This document shows positions 24,096-32,235 of a stretch of DNA of 41,105 nucleotides, piece by piece. A program made the position numbers and the translations under genes. Position 1 is the stretch's first letter; each line of letters opens with the position of its first letter. Source of the DNA: Candidatus Omnitrophota bacterium (GTDB lineage Bacteria > Omnitrophota > Omnitrophia > Omnitrophales > Aquincolibacteriaceae); NCBI GenBank assembly GCA_003140935.1, contig PLLJ01000025.1:1-41105 (forward strand), written 5' to 3'. The notes below the pieces were generated by a model, which did no database searches, was not told the DNA's origin, and saw only the letters and a program-made list of their open reading frames with translations.

Positions 24096-24815
24096 TCAAA
24101 AGCGTTTGAAATGCCACTTCAAGATCGTCCACAGTATCACTATGCCGTCGCGCCAGTTTATTTTCTTCCCTTCCGTATAGAGCCGGGGCTTATAACGGAT
24201 GGGCACTTCAGCGATCTTATATCCGCATTTGATGCTTTTGCAAATGAGTTCGTTATCAAACTCAAATCCGTTAGCTTCCACGGGAATGGAGCATGCCAGC
24301 GAAGCGGTAAAGGCCTTGTAGCCGCCCTCGTAGTCCGTCATATTTGGGCCGTAAAGGAAATTGGTCAGCCGGATAATGATCCAATTGCCGATGAAATGTG
24401 AAAAAAAAGGAGCGCCGTTTTTTGAAAAAAAGCGCGGCGTTTCACAGAGAAACCGCGAGCCCATGACGAATTCCACAAAACCGCTCAGGATGGGTTGCAG
24501 GACCACCGGGTAATCCTCGGGGTTGTATTCCAGATCCGCATCCTGGATCAGAATAATATCTCCCGTGGCATGGCGAAGCCCCGTTTTGATGGCGGCCCCT
24601 TTGCCTTGATTGCGGTCATGAGAAAGTATCTGAATGCCGGAAATCTCCGAAAGTTTTTTGCGGGAACTGTCGCGCGAGCCGTCATCGATAACAATGATCT
24701 CTTTTTCCAAGCCATGGGGCAGAAGCGCTTGTTTCGCTTTCTCAAGGACTTCCTTGATCGTGCGTTCCTCATTGTAGACAGGAACCAGAATCGTGACTTT
24801 CTTGTATTTACTCAT
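24096..24815 (-). CDS. Polyprenyl-phosphate hexose synthase, GT2 (DPM1-like)
   Basis: 239 residues, cytoplasmic GT-A fold with no C-terminal membrane helices. Landmarks: VTILVPVYNEERTI, EIIVIDDGSRDSS, RNQGKGAAIKTGLRHATGD, IQDADLEYNPED (the DAD metal motif near residue 92), MGSRF, and a late EVPIRYKPR. These are features of dolichyl/polyprenyl-phosphate mannose or glucose synthases. It would make the lipid-linked sugar used by the two membrane transferases downstream, so the three genes form a coherent glycosylation operon. A perfect TATAAT lies upstream near 24874-24879 on the minus strand, though without a good -35. Confidence 0.9.
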   Translation of the reverse strand: MSKYKKVTILVPVYNEERTIKEVLEKAKQALLPHGLEKEIIVIDDGSRDSSRKKLSEISGIQILSHDRNQGKGAAIKTGLRHATGDIILIQDADLEYNPEDYPVVLQPILSGFVEFVMGSRFLCETPRFFSKNGAPFFSHFIGNWIIIRLTNFLYGPNMTDYEGGYKAFTASLACSIPVEANGFEFDNELICKSIKCGYKIAEVPIRYKPRLYTEGKKINWRDGIVILWTILKWHFKRF

Positions 24816-24925
24816 AGTCGAGATCTTTCAAACGAATGCATATGCCGTTGAATTTCTTGAAATGAACTAACGCTATTATACTTAGGTACAGCGAAATTTA
24901 TACACAGTTTAAAAAGATCAAATTT

Positions 24926-24954
24926 TTCATTGAAAGAAAGGAGAGAGGTATTAT
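24926..24954 (+). promoter_or_regulatory. Possible promoter of the GldA/GldG operon
   Basis: TTCATT (24926-24931), a 17-bp spacer and TATTAT (24949-24954), in the 232-bp divergent gap. The gap is otherwise AT-rich with no recognised feature, and the downstream ATG at 25048 has no clear ribosome site. Confidence 0.3.
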
Positions 24955-25047
24955 AGAATTCGCCCCGGTGGATCAGGATGGGCGGAAGGGGCATTTTCTA
25001 GTTTTAAGCGGACTTAATTTTAAATCTCATTTGACGATACCGTACCT

Positions 25048-25809
25048 ATGATCGATGTCCAGAATCTGACGATGAAATACGGTAGTTTTGTGGCTTTGGA
25101 CCGCATCTCTTTCCAGATGCAGGAAGGGGAGATCCTGGGTCTTTTGGGGCCCAACGGTGCGGGAAAGACCACCGCGATGAGGATCCTGACGACCTACCTT
25201 TGTCCCTCCTCCGGGACCGCCAAGATCGATCAATTCGATATTCTTCAAAATCCCATCGAAGTCCGGAAACAAATCGGTTATTTACCGGAGACTGCACCGC
25301 TTTATTCGGATATGCAGGTGGACGAGTATATCGCTTTTGTCGGGAACGCCCGAAAGATGAAGGGCAAACTCCTCGAGGACCGGACGAATTGGGTCAAGGA
25401 TGTATGTGGCATCAAAGAGGTCTGGAAGCACACGATCTCCGAACTTTCCAAAGGATACCGGCAGCGCGTCGGGTTGGCGCAAGCCCTGATCCACGATCCC
25501 AAGGTCCTGATCCTGGACGAACCCACATCGGGGCTGGACCCGCTTCAGATCATCGATATCCGTGAATTGATCAAAGGGTTGGCCCGGAAAAAGACCATCA
25601 TCTTCTCCACGCACATTCTCCAGGAAGTTGAGGCCATGGCCGACCGGATCGTTATTATTAATGAAGGGAAGATCGTGGCCCAGGGGACCCAGGCGGAGTT
25701 GACGGAGCAGGTCCGGAAACGGGGAGAATCCAAAACGGCGGAGACCCTGGAGGATGTTTTTATCGCTTTCTTAAGATCAAAGAGAGGGGCTAAAAAGCCG
25801 GCGCTATGA
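25048..25809 (+). CDS. ABC transporter ATP-binding protein, GldA-like
   Basis: 253 residues. Walker A GPNGAGKTT near residue 36, Q-loop IGYLPETAPLY, signature LSKGYRQRVGLAQALIHDP, Walker B VLILDEPTSGLDP and the switch STHIL are all intact, so this is an active ATPase. The family is the DrrA/CcmA-type with closest resemblance to GldA of the gliding-motility ABC exporter. Its stop overlaps the ATG of the permease gene (ATGA at 25806), so the two are one transporter. Despite the Gld name, such operons are widespread in non-gliding bacteria. Confidence 0.92.
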   Translation: MIDVQNLTMKYGSFVALDRISFQMQEGEILGLLGPNGAGKTTAMRILTTYLCPSSGTAKIDQFDILQNPIEVRKQIGYLPETAPLYSDMQVDEYIAFVGNARKMKGKLLEDRTNWVKDVCGIKEVWKHTISELSKGYRQRVGLAQALIHDPKVLILDEPTSGLDPLQIIDIRELIKGLARKKTIIFSTHILQEVEAMADRIVIINEGKIVAQGTQAELTEQVRKRGESKTAETLEDVFIAFLRSKRGAKKPAL

Positions 25810-28301
25810 TCAATTTCGGGGACCTTTTCACGATCTTTAAGCGGGAGAACAAAGCCTATTTCAACTCTCCGATCGCTTATATCTTTATCATTGTCTTCGT
25901 TCTTCTTGGAAACGGGCTTTTCATGACGCAGTTCTTCATCGCCGGCCGGGCCGATATGCGTCCGTTCTTCGGAACACTTCCCCTGATCCTGGCGGTTTTT
26001 CTTCCTGCGGTGACCATGCGGCTTTGGGCCGAGGAAAAGAAGGGGAACACGATGGAGCTTCTGCTGACCTTTCCTATGCGAACCCATGAGCTTGTGCTGG
26101 GGAAATTCGTTGCAAGCCTGGTCTTCTATTTTGTGGCATTGGCGTCGACCGTCATGATCCCGGTCATGCTCTTTTTTCTCGGAAAACCGGACCTCGGGGC
26201 CATGGCAAGCGCCTATATGGGAGCGGTCTTCCTCGGCGCGTTTTTTCTTGCCATAGGCATTTTTGTTTCGGGGATCGTCCGGGACCAAATCATCGCTTTC
26301 ATTTTGTCCATGATGGTCTGCTTTTCTCTTTATGTGGTCGGAACGGGATTTTTTGCTTCTGCCGTGGACGGCTGGGTCCCGGGGATGGGTTCTTTTTTGA
26401 GGAATTTTCTGGGAGTGACGCGCCACTTTGATTCTTTTGCCAGAGGGGTCGTGGACAACCGGGATGTCGTTTATTTCATGCTCGGATCGGCCATTTTTCT
26501 TACGCTGAACGGCTTTTGGCTGGAAGGACGCATGCGGCCCAAGGCAAAGGCCATTTTCACGACGGCGGCGCTGGTGTGCGCCGGGATCTTTTTGACAGCG
26601 AACTGGTTGCTGGCCGAGATCCCGCTCGGCCGTTTTGATATGACCCAAGGGCAGATCTATACGATCTCGCCATGGACGGAAAAACTTTTACAGGGGTTAA
26701 AAGCTCCCGTGACCGCGAAACTTTATATTTCTCCCTCCGAAAAAATGCCGACCGCATTGAAACCTTTGGAGCAGGAAATCGTGGACAAGCTGGATGAATT
26801 CCGCATCGCCGCGAAAGGAAAATTCCAATACAAGATCTTCCACATGGAGGCCGCAAACGTAACGGCGGAGGGCAAGCAGAAAGAGGATTCGCTGGAACAG
26901 CAACTTTCGGAGAAGGGGATCAAGCCTTTCCAGGTCCAGTCCATCCAGGCGGACGAGGTCGGAATGAATCTGGTCTACTCCGCCCTCAGCCTGGCTTATA
27001 AAGAAAAGCCCGAAGAGATCATCGGCCGCGTCATTCCCGACAACATTGCCGAGCTCGAGTATCTCATCATCTCGAGGATCTATCGCATGATGCTTCCCGA
27101 GCCTCCCCAGGTCGCGCTTATGGCGCCTTATAAAGAAAAGGAAATGGAGCCGGAGCTTAAACCTCTTGTGGACAAAATGGGCGGGAAGATCCCGGAAGGA
27201 TATAAGGAAGACAACTATGAGCTGCTGCCTATGGCGCTCGGCTATGCGGGATACAAGACTTCCCGGATCAAACTGACGGAGAAAGAGCCCATTCCGGAAA
27301 AGACGAAGACCTTGATCGTGGTCGATCCCAACAAGCTTGAAGAGCGGCAACGTTATGAGATCGACCGGTTCCTTGCGGGCGGGGGTTCTCTCTTTCTTGC
27401 CGTTCAGAACTACGAATATAACTATACGATATCAGGCAAAGAACTGACGGTCGGGGCTACGGAGAAAAGGCCCCAGATCAATCCTCTGATCGCAGGGTGG
27501 GGGTTCGAAGTGGACGATCAGATCCTGGTCGATGAGCAGAACGATGTTGTGAACGTCAGCGGTGCCGCGCGGCTTGGCCCTTATGAACTCTCCGTGCCCG
27601 TCAAGATCCCGATCCAGATCCTGGTGAACCAGACCGGTATGAATCCGGATGTTTCGATCACCTCGCGTCTTTCGCCGCTCTTTTATTTATGGGGGACGCG
27701 GTTGAAGTTGAATGATGCCAAGATCAAGTCCCAGGGGTTGAAAGTAGAAACGTTGCTTACATCGAGCAGGGATTCCTGGACGGTGCCTTTTAAATCCGAA
27801 AACCTGACCCCCAAAGACCTGAACCCTTTGGCGGATAGCCCTCACGGTCCTTTTCCTTTAGCGGTCATGGCGCAAGGGCTCTTTCAGGATCTTTACGCGG
27901 AAAAGCAGGTTCCTGCCTGGCCGCAATCGGCACCCGCAGGAACGGATTCCAAAGCGATCGAAACCCCTGAGCCTCAACCTCTCGAACCGCATCAGGGAAA
28001 AATGATCCTGATGGGGGCATCGTCCTTTTTTCAGAAACATCTGCTTCGCAACGGCGGCCATTTGACTTTTTTTCTGAATTGCGTGGATGCCCTGACGCTT
28101 GGGGATGAACTTGTCAGGATCCGTTCGAAGCAGCCCATTGAAAGAACGATCGATAGGATTTCTTCCGCCGCTAAAGTGATATGGCGTTTTGTGGTGACCC
28201 TTTTGGTTCCCATCGTCATCGCCTTTATCGGGATGATTAGAGGGATCTGGCGGAGGCGCTCGAAGCAAGCCTATCTGAAAATGCTGGCGCTTGTTGAATA
28301 G
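25806..28301 (+). CDS. ABC-2 permease fused to a GldG-type auxiliary domain
   Basis: 831 residues, a natural fusion of GldF and GldG. Residues 1-240 form six membrane helices of an ABC-2 permease, including AEEKKGNTMELLLTFPMRTHELVLGKF, the family signature. After another helix (about 253-272) comes the GldG extracytoplasmic domain: RFDMTQGQIYTISPWTEKLL, KLYISPSEKMP, IISRIYRMM, and LIVVDPNKLEERQRYEIDRFLAGGGSLFLAV. A final helix near 795-815 has a basic cytoplasmic tail. It works with the ATPase before it; the substrate is unknown, though a surface polymer or lipid is suspected. The following DUF4340 gene completes the usual three-gene set. Confidence 0.9.
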   Translation: MINFGDLFTIFKRENKAYFNSPIAYIFIIVFVLLGNGLFMTQFFIAGRADMRPFFGTLPLILAVFLPAVTMRLWAEEKKGNTMELLLTFPMRTHELVLGKFVASLVFYFVALASTVMIPVMLFFLGKPDLGAMASAYMGAVFLGAFFLAIGIFVSGIVRDQIIAFILSMMVCFSLYVVGTGFFASAVDGWVPGMGSFLRNFLGVTRHFDSFARGVVDNRDVVYFMLGSAIFLTLNGFWLEGRMRPKAKAIFTTAALVCAGIFLTANWLLAEIPLGRFDMTQGQIYTISPWTEKLLQGLKAPVTAKLYISPSEKMPTALKPLEQEIVDKLDEFRIAAKGKFQYKIFHMEAANVTAEGKQKEDSLEQQLSEKGIKPFQVQSIQADEVGMNLVYSALSLAYKEKPEEIIGRVIPDNIAELEYLIISRIYRMMLPEPPQVALMAPYKEKEMEPELKPLVDKMGGKIPEGYKEDNYELLPMALGYAGYKTSRIKLTEKEPIPEKTKTLIVVDPNKLEERQRYEIDRFLAGGGSLFLAVQNYEYNYTISGKELTVGATEKRPQINPLIAGWGFEVDDQILVDEQNDVVNVSGAARLGPYELSVPVKIPIQILVNQTGMNPDVSITSRLSPLFYLWGTRLKLNDAKIKSQGLKVETLLTSSRDSWTVPFKSENLTPKDLNPLADSPHGPFPLAVMAQGLFQDLYAEKQVPAWPQSAPAGTDSKAIETPEPQPLEPHQGKMILMGASSFFQKHLLRNGGHLTFFLNCVDALTLGDELVRIRSKQPIERTIDRISSAAKVIWRFVVTLLVPIVIAFIGMIRGIWRRRSKQAYLKMLALVE

Positions 28302-28322
28302 GGAAAAGAAAGAAGGCGCGAC

Positions 28323-29714
28323 GTGAAACTGAAACATCTTGTGATCTTTGGAGTTCTCCTTGCTCTGTTGGCCCTGGCTGTCGTCTTGAAGCAGCATCAG
28401 AAACCCGCCGAATTGACCACGGAAGAATACGTTCCCCTGAACCTTTCCTTTGACAGCGCCAAGGTTGCCCGGATCGAGATCGGAAAAGGGAAAAACCCGA
28501 AAGCTGTTGAGATCAAGAAAAACGAAGCCGGGGTCTGGGTCCTTCCGACGTTTTTTGGCGCCCGCGCGGATGAGAAAAAGATCCAGGACCTTTTCAAAGC
28601 CATCCCCGAAGCGAAAGGAGAACTCCGCGCCAAGGACAAGGCGCTTTTCGCGGATTTCGGACTCACGGAAGATAAAGCTTATCGGATCGGGTTTCTGGAT
28701 GGGGCAGGGAAACCCGTCTTCACGTTACTCCTCGGGCCTAAGATACCGCAGTATGCCTCCGTTTTTTTGAGAAAAGCGGATTCCGATCAGGTCTTTTACG
28801 CGGGGGCGGATCTTTTCGGCAGGATCGGGATTTATGATGACCCCGAGAAATCCTCGCCTAAAAGCGATACTTGGGCAAGTTTGATCCTGGCGGACCCGAA
28901 GTCGGACCAAGTGGATGAACTTGAGATCCAGCGTTCTACCGGAGGCAAGAAAATGACGGTCAGTCACGTACGCCGCGAGACCGATCCGAACGATCTTTCG
29001 AAAAAATGGTGGAAATACGAACGCGCGGGAGTGCCGTTCGCGCCGGATGCCGCCAAGATCAAACAATTTTTCAAAGTTCTTGGGACGAGCCCAGCCTCCA
29101 AGGCGCTGGATCCCAAAGCAAAAGATTATGGTTTTTCCGCGTCCAAGTGGCAGATGAAACTTCATCAAGACAATGGACAGGAGGTCCTTATCACGGCGGG
29201 CGCCGAAGATCCCGCGACGCAGGGGATTTTTATACAGGTCTCGAACGAACCTGTGGTGTTCTTGCTTCCGAAATATTACTTCAATAACCTTGACGTCGAT
29301 GACAGTAAATTCTTCGGTGAAAATCCTCTGGCGATCGATACCGAAAAGATCGAGAAGATCTTCGTTCACGCTCCGTCCGGAGAGGTCGCTTTTTCTCCGA
29401 AGACCGATAAGCGGGATGCCGTGAACCGTTATGTGAATAATTTAAAAGGGCTGCTTGTTTCCAAGCTTGTTTTTGATCCCTCGGCCAAGATCCAATCCAA
29501 ATCGGGGCAATTGAACTGGATCGAGATCAAAAAAGAAGGAGTTCCGGAAACTTTCTTTTTGGACGTCGAAGGAACGCCGTCCGGAGGAGGGAAGGAATAT
29601 CTGGCGGGGAAGCGGGACGGCACGCAACTTTTCCTAATTTCCGAGAGCTCCTTTAAAAATCTTTTCGGGGACTTGCGATCCCTTGAACCTCCTCCTGAGC
29701 CCGCAAAAACATAG
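28323..29714 (+). CDS. DUF4340 membrane-anchored protein
   Basis: 463 residues, GTG start with AGAAGG 6 nt before it. One N-terminal membrane helix (HLVIFGVLLALLALAVVLKQ) anchors a large extracytoplasmic domain with two similar halves. Each half has the DUF4340 pattern: V-A-R-I-E-I near 48 with GVWVLPTFFGARADEKKIQDL, and again KIEKIFVHAPSGEVAF near 345. The family nearly always follows GldA-GldFG genes, and is thought to be a periplasmic partner of that exporter. The gene ends 552 bp before the next gene; no strong terminator is seen. Confidence 0.88.
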   Translation: MKLKHLVIFGVLLALLALAVVLKQHQKPAELTTEEYVPLNLSFDSAKVARIEIGKGKNPKAVEIKKNEAGVWVLPTFFGARADEKKIQDLFKAIPEAKGELRAKDKALFADFGLTEDKAYRIGFLDGAGKPVFTLLLGPKIPQYASVFLRKADSDQVFYAGADLFGRIGIYDDPEKSSPKSDTWASLILADPKSDQVDELEIQRSTGGKKMTVSHVRRETDPNDLSKKWWKYERAGVPFAPDAAKIKQFFKVLGTSPASKALDPKAKDYGFSASKWQMKLHQDNGQEVLITAGAEDPATQGIFIQVSNEPVVFLLPKYYFNNLDVDDSKFFGENPLAIDTEKIEKIFVHAPSGEVAFSPKTDKRDAVNRYVNNLKGLLVSKLVFDPSAKIQSKSGQLNWIEIKKEGVPETFFLDVEGTPSGGGKEYLAGKRDGTQLFLISESSFKNLFGDLRSLEPPPEPAKT

Positions 29715-29912
29715 TCTTCCGAAAGTGGTCATTCTTCTTTTGACTCGCAAAAAAGTCCGCAACGTGGAGTCACGGTCGGATCCCAACGGATTTTATCGAA
29801 GTCGCCCCGGCACTGATCAAATATCGATTCAAACGGGGATTTTAGGACCGCATTGCAACAAATTCATCGGACCACGAAATATAGCAAAATATAGCATTGT
29901 ATTGGGAGGTCC

Positions 29913-29986
29913 TATAATCCGTTCGCGCTAAACGTTTTGCTTTAAAAGACGATAACCTTGACAGGGATTGTTAGTTCATGTAGTCT
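29913..29986 (+). promoter_or_regulatory. Candidate promoters of the riboswitch operon
   Basis: Two possibilities in the otherwise gene-free 29715-30014 stretch. A perfect TATAAT at 29913-29918 has only a weak -35. A perfect TTGACA at 29958-29963 has, 17 bp on, a weak TAGTCT (29981-29986), which would start transcription near 29993, about 25 nt before the aptamer. A short direct repeat AAATATAGC (about 29877-29895) precedes the first. Confidence 0.35.
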
Positions 29987-30014
29987 TCTACTAGGGTTAG
30001 AAGATTCAATTGAC

Positions 30015-30098
30015 ACGATGGTGTAAAGAGCAAACCTGGAGTGATCCAGGGACGCAAAACCATGCATCCTTGAAAGGAATGGCAGGTTGCCACCAAAA
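30015..30098 (+). promoter_or_regulatory. Cyclic di-GMP-I (GEMM) riboswitch aptamer
   Basis: All the conserved blocks are present in order. P1 is formed by TGGTG (30019-30023) and CACCA (30091-30095). GAGCAAACC leads into P2, a perfect CCTGGA-GTGA-TCCAGG hairpin whose GTGA loop is a GNRA tetraloop. Then comes the nearly invariant GGGACGCAAA, then P3 (CATCC to GGAATG), then the conserved GGTTGCC. This matches the Vibrio Vc2-type c-di-GMP aptamer. An intrinsic terminator follows at 30144-30180 and the regulated operon starts at 30267. ON or OFF logic cannot be decided by eye. Confidence 0.88.
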
Positions 30099-30143
30099 TG
30101 GAAATGAGATTTGATAGTGGAAAAAAATTCGATCAAGCGAGAA

Positions 30144-30180
30144 GCCAGGTAAAGCCAAGCTTTTGCCTGGCATTTTTTTT
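30144..30180 (+). terminator. Intrinsic terminator in the riboswitch expression platform
   Basis: GCCAGGTAAAG pairs with CTTTTGCCTGGC, followed by eight Ts at 30173-30180. It lies between the c-di-GMP aptamer and the first gene, so c-di-GMP probably decides read-through. Its CCAGG/CCTGG arms share sequence with aptamer helix P2, so strands could exchange partners. Confidence 0.75.
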
Positions 30181-30191
30181 GTTTTTGGTCG

Positions 30192-30208
30192 AAAGTGCCA
30201 GGCACTTT
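30192..30208. repeat. REP-like perfect palindrome before the transposase-derived gene
   Basis: AAAGTGCC-A-GGCACTTT, 8-bp perfect arms. Its core TGCCAGGCA is the reverse complement of the TGCCTGGCA in the terminator just upstream. Such GC-core palindromes commonly flank RAYT genes and are their recognition sites, so this may be bound by the protein encoded downstream. Confidence 0.5.
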
Positions 30209-30266
30209 TACAATACAGCGGGCCCATTTGCTCCGGTGGCCGTGAGGATCAAAGGAGGCAGGCGCG

Positions 30267-31535
30267 ATGCCTAGATTTCCAAGGATCCATTTAGAAGACG
30301 CGGTTTACTCCATCCAGATGGAAGGCCCGTCCGGCGAATCTATTTATAAAGACGCCGAGGATTATCAAAAATATTCAAGCATCCTCTCCCAGGCCAAACA
30401 AGAATTCGGCTTTAAACTTTTTTCCTATGCTCTCTTGCCCGACCGCATTCATCTGCTGATCGAACCCACAGAAGAACATTCGGTCTCCCAGATCATGCAG
30501 AAGATCACGCCGAACTACACCAAATACTATAATAGTAAGTACGGCCGCAAAGGCCATCTCTTCCCCAAACGCTTCCGTTCAGTCTATGTCGAGCGTACTG
30601 CCTATCTCCCCAAGCTTACGCGTTTCATCCATCTTCTTCCGGAACGCAACGGCGTCGCCGCGAGTTTCCGCGATTATCCTTATACGAGCTACGCGGCTTA
30701 CACGGCGAACGCGAAGGCATCCGTTCCGGTCGATGCGGCCGAGGTCATGGGGTCGCTTGGGACGACTACGGTCGAAGATCCCTATGAGCGTTACATGCTT
30801 TCCGCGGACGAACACGAAACGGAATTTCTTGAAAAGAAATTATCCCGCGGCTCTTTCCTCGGTTCGGAGGAGTTCACGGCGAAGGTCCGCCGGGAGATCG
30901 CTTTGCAAGCCGCGAAAAAAGAACAGGAAGTGCCCGCGGAAGAAGTCCTTGCGGAAGCGCCGGTTCTTTCGAGCCCGGTTCCCACGGCATTCGTTTCCCA
31001 TGGCAGTTGGAAAATGCGGCCGGTCATTCTTTCGGGAGCACTCTTCGCCGCCGTTGCGTTCAGCGTTTTTTCCGTGACCCTGAACCATCCAACGCTTCAA
31101 GTCGCTCCGGCCTCTAAAGCGGTCCAAGCGCAGGTCGCTCCGGTCTCCAAAATGATCGCGCGCGCGACGCCGCGCACATTCAAGACCCCGATCGAAGGCA
31201 TGATCTGGGAAGTCGAGATCTACACGGTCACCAAAGACGGGAACGCGCAGCCCATCAAGGACAAGATCCGTTTCAACGGGAAATCTTTCGAATCTTATTA
31301 TTTTTCGAGCCAGGGCTTCAGCCCTTCGAATTACACAGTGAGGGTCCGTGAGAACGGGGCCATCACCTGGGAAACGATGCAGAGGAACCCTAAGGGTCAG
31401 ATCATCAGCTGGCGCGGGGACCTGGAAGGAGATCAAATGGCCGGCGTTATGAGTTTTCAGTCAAATAACAAAAACGCTCAGGATTTTTCTTTCATGAGCA
31501 AAAAAGCGACCGTAGGAGCAATGCAAAATGGATAA
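30267..31535 (+). CDS. Transposase-derived (RAYT/IS200-like) domain fused to membrane anchor and extracytoplasmic domain
   Basis: 422 residues with an AAAGGAGG ribosome site. Residues 1-145 are a REP-associated tyrosine-transposase (Y1_Tnp) fold: FKLFSYALLPDRIHLLIEP, GRKGHLFPKRFRSVYVE, RFIHLLPERNGVAASFRDYP. The HUH motif reads R60-I-H62, losing the first His, and the catalytic Tyr (Y115 of E. coli TnpA-REP) is F120. Residues 165-215 keep the family's tail (DPYERYM, FLGSEEFTAKV). A membrane helix follows at about 252-272, then an extracytoplasmic beta-rich domain (IEGMIWEVEIYTVTKDGNAQ to SFQSNNK) like calycin-type small domains. So the catalytic centre is dead but DNA binding may persist, as in ToxR-like membrane regulators. 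Its end overlaps the next ATG by 8 bp. Function inferred. Confidence 0.8.
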   Translation: MPRFPRIHLEDAVYSIQMEGPSGESIYKDAEDYQKYSSILSQAKQEFGFKLFSYALLPDRIHLLIEPTEEHSVSQIMQKITPNYTKYYNSKYGRKGHLFPKRFRSVYVERTAYLPKLTRFIHLLPERNGVAASFRDYPYTSYAAYTANAKASVPVDAAEVMGSLGTTTVEDPYERYMLSADEHETEFLEKKLSRGSFLGSEEFTAKVRREIALQAAKKEQEVPAEEVLAEAPVLSSPVPTAFVSHGSWKMRPVILSGALFAAVAFSVFSVTLNHPTLQVAPASKAVQAQVAPVSKMIARATPRTFKTPIEGMIWEVEIYTVTKDGNAQPIKDKIRFNGKSFESYYFSSQGFSPSNYTVRVRENGAITWETMQRNPKGQIISWRGDLEGDQMAGVMSFQSNNKNAQDFSFMSKKATVGAMQNG

Positions 31536-32235
31536 ACGAAAGCATATTCTTTTAGGAGTTGGTTTGATCGCACTTACCGTGGTCTTTTACCCGGTGGTTC
31601 TTTGGGCCGCGACCGATGCCTCGGATACCACAGGCAGCACTTCCAACGAACCTTCGACCGCGTTGAGTCGATCGATTGAGGCTGGTAAAGCGGTGTCGAA
31701 ACGCGCGCTTTCCAGTAAGGCCAAGGAGGCGGACGCGGAGGCAGTGCAGACAAAGCCAACAAAGATTGAAAAAACAGAACCCACGGCTTTTCAAAAAAAA
31801 ATGGCGGCCATCGCACAAGGGGAAACGTCCAGTACGGAGAACACCCTTTCCGATTTTGCGACCCAGGCCTCACCCGCCGTAAAAAATGCGTCTACCGTCA
31901 AAAAAACTGATGCTGTAAAAAAAGCAGATGCCACAAAAGATCAGGAGGCCGAGGCGGAGAAAATTCCGATGGCTGAGATGACGACAAAGGGGACCGTCAC
32001 GGGCGTCAGCCCTCAGGGGTTTGCTTTGGAATATGGCATTGATAAAAAAGCCGGAAGCATGGAAATTTGGTTCAATTACAACGATGGCATAAAGTTTTCC
32101 GGCATGGGAAGCGCCGGGGAACTCGGAGAAGGCGACACGGTGTTCGTGGTCTATGACCAGGCGCCGAATAAGGTCCGGATCGTCAAGGAAATGACGCTTC
32201 TTAAGAAAAAACCGAAAGAAACAGAAGGAATGTAA
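31528..32235 (+). CDS. Exported Lys/Ala-rich protein with C-terminal OB-like domain
   Basis: 235 residues. MDKRKHILLGVGLIALTVVF is a signal peptide or membrane anchor, cut near LWA. Residues 30-150 are low-complexity, rich in Ala, Lys, Thr and Ser, and probably a flexible linker. The last 80 residues (TTKGTVTGVSPQGFALEYGI onward) form a compact beta domain resembling the exported protein at 12084-12401. AGGAG lies just before the ATG, which overlaps the previous gene. The stop is directly followed by the ATG of the giant protein, so all three are translated together. It could be a periplasmic chaperone or accessory of the giant protein, which is inference. Confidence 0.65.
   Translation: MDKRKHILLGVGLIALTVVFYPVVLWAATDASDTTGSTSNEPSTALSRSIEAGKAVSKRALSSKAKEADAEAVQTKPTKIEKTEPTAFQKKMAAIAQGETSSTENTLSDFATQASPAVKNASTVKKTDAVKKADATKDQEAEAEKIPMAEMTTKGTVTGVSPQGFALEYGIDKKAGSMEIWFNYNDGIKFSGMGSAGELGEGDTVFVVYDQAPNKVRIVKEMTLLKKKPKETEGM

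Noticed and set aside
30267-31535. Active mobile element that spreads the palindromic modules in this window
   Set aside because: The transposase domain has lost one HUH histidine and the catalytic tyrosine, and the modules do not share the palindrome found next to it.
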